In this document: positions 61,782-64,000 of the stretch, one piece after another
Layout of the letters: every line of letters begins with the position of its first letter
How positions within the stretch are numbered: position 1 is the stretch's first letter
DNA from: Rhodospirillales bacterium
Lineage (GTDB): Bacteria > Pseudomonadota > Alphaproteobacteria > Rhodospirillales > Casp-alpha2
Direction: 5' to 3'
Length of the DNA: 64,000 nt
NCBI GenBank assembly: GCA_021775095.1
Contig: JAJFII010000102.1
Location: forward strand, 27,828-91,827
The notes under the pieces: model-generated
The model's input: the letters and a program-made list of their open reading frames with translations, nothing else
The model's database searches: none
What the model was told of the DNA's origin: nothing
Program-made: the position numbers and the translations under genes

Positions 61782-63014
61782 ATGGGCAGAAAGTCCAAAC
61801 CTGAAATCACCGTCGAGGCGGTCGTCGACTGGTTGGTTGGCGGTGCCAAGGGCGCGGCCAGTGCCGAAGAGGTGCTCGACGGCATGTCAAATCGACTGGT
61901 TGCCTGCGGGGTCCCCATTGACCGCTCGGCGGTTTTTGTCCGCACCCTGCACCCATCGATCATGGGCCGCAGTTTTTTTTGGCGCTCCGACGAATCCGAC
62001 GTGCAGGTGGCGGAAGCCCCCCACAGCATCCTGCAATCCGATCTTTTTCTGCAAAGCCCAATTGCCGCTGTTTACCGCACGGGCAAAGAAATCCGCCAAC
62101 GGTTCAGCCCATCCGACTCCGCCTACCCTTACCCCTTGTTCGATGACTTAAAGGCCGAGGGCATCACCGATTATATCATGATTCCTTTGGAATTTACCGA
62201 CGGACAATTACACGCAGTCAGCTGGTCGACCCATCGGCCGGGGGGGTTCGCGACCGCCCATATCGCAGCGCTCCGGCGTATTCAACCGGCTCTGTCGCGG
62301 TTGGCCGAAGTCATGGCCCTGCGTCGGGTGACCCGTAATTTGCTGGACGCCTATCTGGGCCATCAATCGGGCGATAGAGTGCTGGCCGGCGACATTAAAC
62401 TGGGCGACGGCGATGATATACATGCGGTCATCTGGTTCTGTGATTTGCGCGATTCAACACCGCTCGCCAATTGCCTGAGCCGCCAGCAGTTCCTGGCCGT
62501 GCTCAACCAATATTTCGAATGTATGGCCGGCGCGGTGCTCGATGGCGAAGGCGAAGTGCTGCGGTTTATTGGCGACGCCGTATCGGCGATTTTTCCGGTA
62601 AACGGTGGCGACGTGGCCAGTGCCTGTGAAAAGGCGGTTTGTGCCGCTGCCGATGCCATGGGCCGCATGGCCCGGTTGAACGAAATCCGACGGGCCGATG
62701 GGGTGGCCGAACTGGGGTACGGCATTGGATTACACCTGGGTTATGTGCTGTACGGAAATATTGGCGTGCCCAACCGCATTGAGTTTAGTGTGACCGGTGC
62801 GGCGGCAAATGAAGCGGCCCGTATCGAAGGCCTGTGCAAAGTGTTAGGGCAGAATTTTCTGGCCTCCGGTGACGTTGTTAATCACTTGGCAGGTAACTGG
62901 CGGTCCCTGGGCTTCCATGCCCTGCGTGGGCTCAGTGACGAGATTGAAGTTTTTACCGACAGCCCCTTGACGGGCAGCCATGGGGATGGCCGCCCGAATG
63001 ACCAACGGCAATAA
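61782..63014 (+). CDS. Soluble class III adenylate/guanylate cyclase
   Basis: 410 residues. The open frame runs from 60801, but ATG 61782 is chosen: GGGAGGG lies eight bases upstream and the upstream frame is antisense to the isomerase gene. The N-terminal 200 residues (VEAVVDWLVGGAKGAASAEEVLDGMSNRLVACGVPIDRSAVFVRTLHPSIMGRSFFWRSD) resemble the alphaproteobacterial sensor-like domain found before such cyclase domains. The cyclase core has metal Asp (VIWFCDLRDST), FIGD and ANEAARIEG; the usual Lys before FIGD is Arg (VLRFIGD). It is co-oriented with an SDR gene 32 bases downstream. Confidence 0.85.
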   Translation: MGRKSKPEITVEAVVDWLVGGAKGAASAEEVLDGMSNRLVACGVPIDRSAVFVRTLHPSIMGRSFFWRSDESDVQVAEAPHSILQSDLFLQSPIAAVYRTGKEIRQRFSPSDSAYPYPLFDDLKAEGITDYIMIPLEFTDGQLHAVSWSTHRPGGFATAHIAALRRIQPALSRLAEVMALRRVTRNLLDAYLGHQSGDRVLAGDIKLGDGDDIHAVIWFCDLRDSTPLANCLSRQQFLAVLNQYFECMAGAVLDGEGEVLRFIGDAVSAIFPVNGGDVASACEKAVCAAADAMGRMARLNEIRRADGVAELGYGIGLHLGYVLYGNIGVPNRIEFSVTGAAANEAARIEGLCKVLGQNFLASGDVVNHLAGNWRSLGFHALRGLSDEIEVFTDSPLTGSHGDGRPNDQRQ

Positions 63015-63046
63015 CCAAGACAAAATCCAACCAGAGGAAAAAACCA

Positions 63047-63811
63047 ATGAAGATGTTTGATTTAACGGGCAAGGTCGCCGTCGTAACCGGCGGCAACGGG
63101 GGCATCGGATTTGGCATGGCCAGGGGCCTGGCCGAAGCTGGGGCCCAGGTTGTTGTGGTCGGCCGAAACAAAGACAAAAATCGCCGCTCCGTTGCCGAGA
63201 TCGAAGCCTCCGGCGGTCGTGCGCTGGCCGTCGAAGCCGATGTCTGCAACGGCGACGCCGTCCATCAGATGGTAAAAACCGTGGTCGGTGAACTGGGTTC
63301 CATCAATATCCTGATCAATAATGCCGGGACCACTGTGCGCAAACGTCCCGAAGACCTGACGGAGGAGGATTGGCACCAGGTGATCGACACCAATCTGACC
63401 AGCAGTTTTTTATGTTCCAAGGCCTGTTATCCGGTCCTGAAAAAAGCCGGGGGCGGAAAAATTCTCAACAACGGATCCATGTTGTCGTTGTTTGGGTCGC
63501 CCTGGGGAGCCGCCTACGGCGCATCGAAGGGCGGGGTCATGCAACTGACCCGCAGCCAGGCCACGGCCTGGGGACCCGACAACATTCAGGTCAATTGTTT
63601 CCTGCCCGGCTGGATCCGCACGGAGCTGACCGAGCAGGCCTGCAAACAGGTTCCCGAGCTCAACGATAAGGTGATTGCTCGCTCGCCGGTCGGTCGGTGG
63701 GGCGAGCCGGAAGACCTGGCTGGCCTGGCGGTTTTCCTCGCAAGCGCCGCCTCGGATTTCCTGACCGGCACAGCGATACCCATCGACGGCGGTTTTTCCA
63801 TCAGCATTTAG
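63047..63811 (+). CDS. SDR-family oxidoreductase
   Basis: 254 residues: TGGNGGIGFGMA nucleotide-binding motif, NNAGTT, catalytic NNGSMLSLFG and YGASKGG, C-terminal LTGTAIPIDGGFSI. This is like sugar-alcohol and gluconate dehydrogenases (for example 2-deoxy-gluconate 3-dehydrogenase type). It has a GAGG ribosome binding site and follows the cyclase gene. Its substrate cannot be read. Confidence 0.9.
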   Translation: MKMFDLTGKVAVVTGGNGGIGFGMARGLAEAGAQVVVVGRNKDKNRRSVAEIEASGGRALAVEADVCNGDAVHQMVKTVVGELGSINILINNAGTTVRKRPEDLTEEDWHQVIDTNLTSSFLCSKACYPVLKKAGGGKILNNGSMLSLFGSPWGAAYGASKGGVMQLTRSQATAWGPDNIQVNCFLPGWIRTELTEQACKQVPELNDKVIARSPVGRWGEPEDLAGLAVFLASAASDFLTGTAIPIDGGFSISI

Positions 63812-63814
63812 CCG

Positions 63815-64000
63815 GTGTTACCCCCTTCCTAACCTTCCCCCCTACCGGGGGTAGGTATGGGTTTTGATCGCACCCATTGAATTCTTCTACATCCCCCTCC
63901 CCCCTTGTGGGGGTGGGTCGGGGGTGGGGGGTGAAGGTCCCGCGACCTCGCAGGCACAGATTAATCGGCGCTGTCACCCCCCTCCTAACCTCCCCCCATC
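63815..64000. repeat. Dispersed mosaic C/G-rich repeat, copy C, runs off the window
   Basis: Starts with TTACCCCCTTCCTAACC and a CCCCCCTACCGGGGG palindrome, then CTCCCCCCTTGTGGGGG...GGGTCGGGGGTGGGGGGTGAAG (shared with copy B) and CCCGCGACCTCGCA, CAGATTAATCG, TCACCCCCCTCCTAACC (shared inverted with copy A). Ends inside the element at the window edge. Confidence 0.75.

Noticed and set aside
53492..63949. Possible compensatory base changes between hairpins of repeat copies B and C
   Set aside because: When aligned position by position, copy C does not keep the pairing of copy B, so covariation is not supported.
1..64000. tRNA, rRNA, CRISPR or transposase genes
   Set aside because: None was recognised on either strand by reading; repeats present are palindromic and not spacer-like.

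Overview
The window looks like chromosomal DNA of a marine-type alphaproteobacterium, possibly Rhodospirillales-like. This is inferred from gene content only: cytosolic formylglycine sulfatases, Ugp-type importers, a BKACE enzyme, several LysR regulators, a BTLCP-type cysteine protease and class III cyclases. No rRNA, tRNA, CRISPR array, phage gene or transposase gene was found.

Region 1 (1-27 kb, visibly more AT-rich) is a metal and redox stress region. It opens with a Fic gene broken by an in-frame amber codon. A plus-strand copper set follows: a small His/Cys exported protein, a cupredoxin, a CopA-type multicopper oxidase and CopB. Next is a membrane adenylate cyclase that joins a haem-anchor-like membrane domain, a 2Fe-2S domain and a cyclase domain. 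On the minus strand are a histidine kinase paired with a cysteine-free SUOX-fold protein, then an OmpR-type two-component system followed by a YedZ-like haem membrane protein, a fused transporter-like/spermidine-synthase-like protein and a transglutaminase-like protease. From 15.9 kb a second plus-strand metal cluster holds small membrane and exported proteins, a YHS/HMBD Cu P-type ATPase, four small c-type cytochromes and a CcmG-like thioredoxin. A MerR regulator and a dsbA-copZ unit behind a textbook CueR-type promoter lie on the minus strand. Together these would bind, oxidise, export and sense periplasmic copper, with thiol and cytochrome partners.

Region 2 (27.2-28.5 kb) is a dual-specificity phosphatase gene between 134-bp inverted copies of a palindromic, MITE/REP-like repeat.

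Region 3 (28.5-43.7 kb, more GC-rich) is a catabolic cluster: an SMP-30 lactonase, a complete sugar-type ABC importer split over both strands, five cytosolic sulfatases and a LysR regulator. Three copies of one palindrome (ATTCYR-N3-TGGAAT) lie upstream of two outward-facing sulfatases and of the LysR gene, suggesting one regulon. The likely scheme is import of a sulfated small molecule and desulfation in the cytoplasm.

Region 4 (43.9-54.3 kb) holds an SF2 helicase, a Rieske oxygenase/FAD oxidoreductase pair with its own LysR gene, a PrlF/MazE-PemK/MazF-type toxin-antitoxin pair, a MocR remnant, an SDR/hydroxyacyl-CoA dehydrogenase pair divergent from a BKACE gene, and a hicAB pair.

Region 5 (54.3-64 kb) is a ugpBAECQ-like glycerophosphodiester operon with a divergent LysR gene, a xylose-isomerase-like enzyme, a soluble cyclase and an SDR. 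A mosaic C/G-rich repeat occurs three times (45.8, 53.4 and 63.8 kb).
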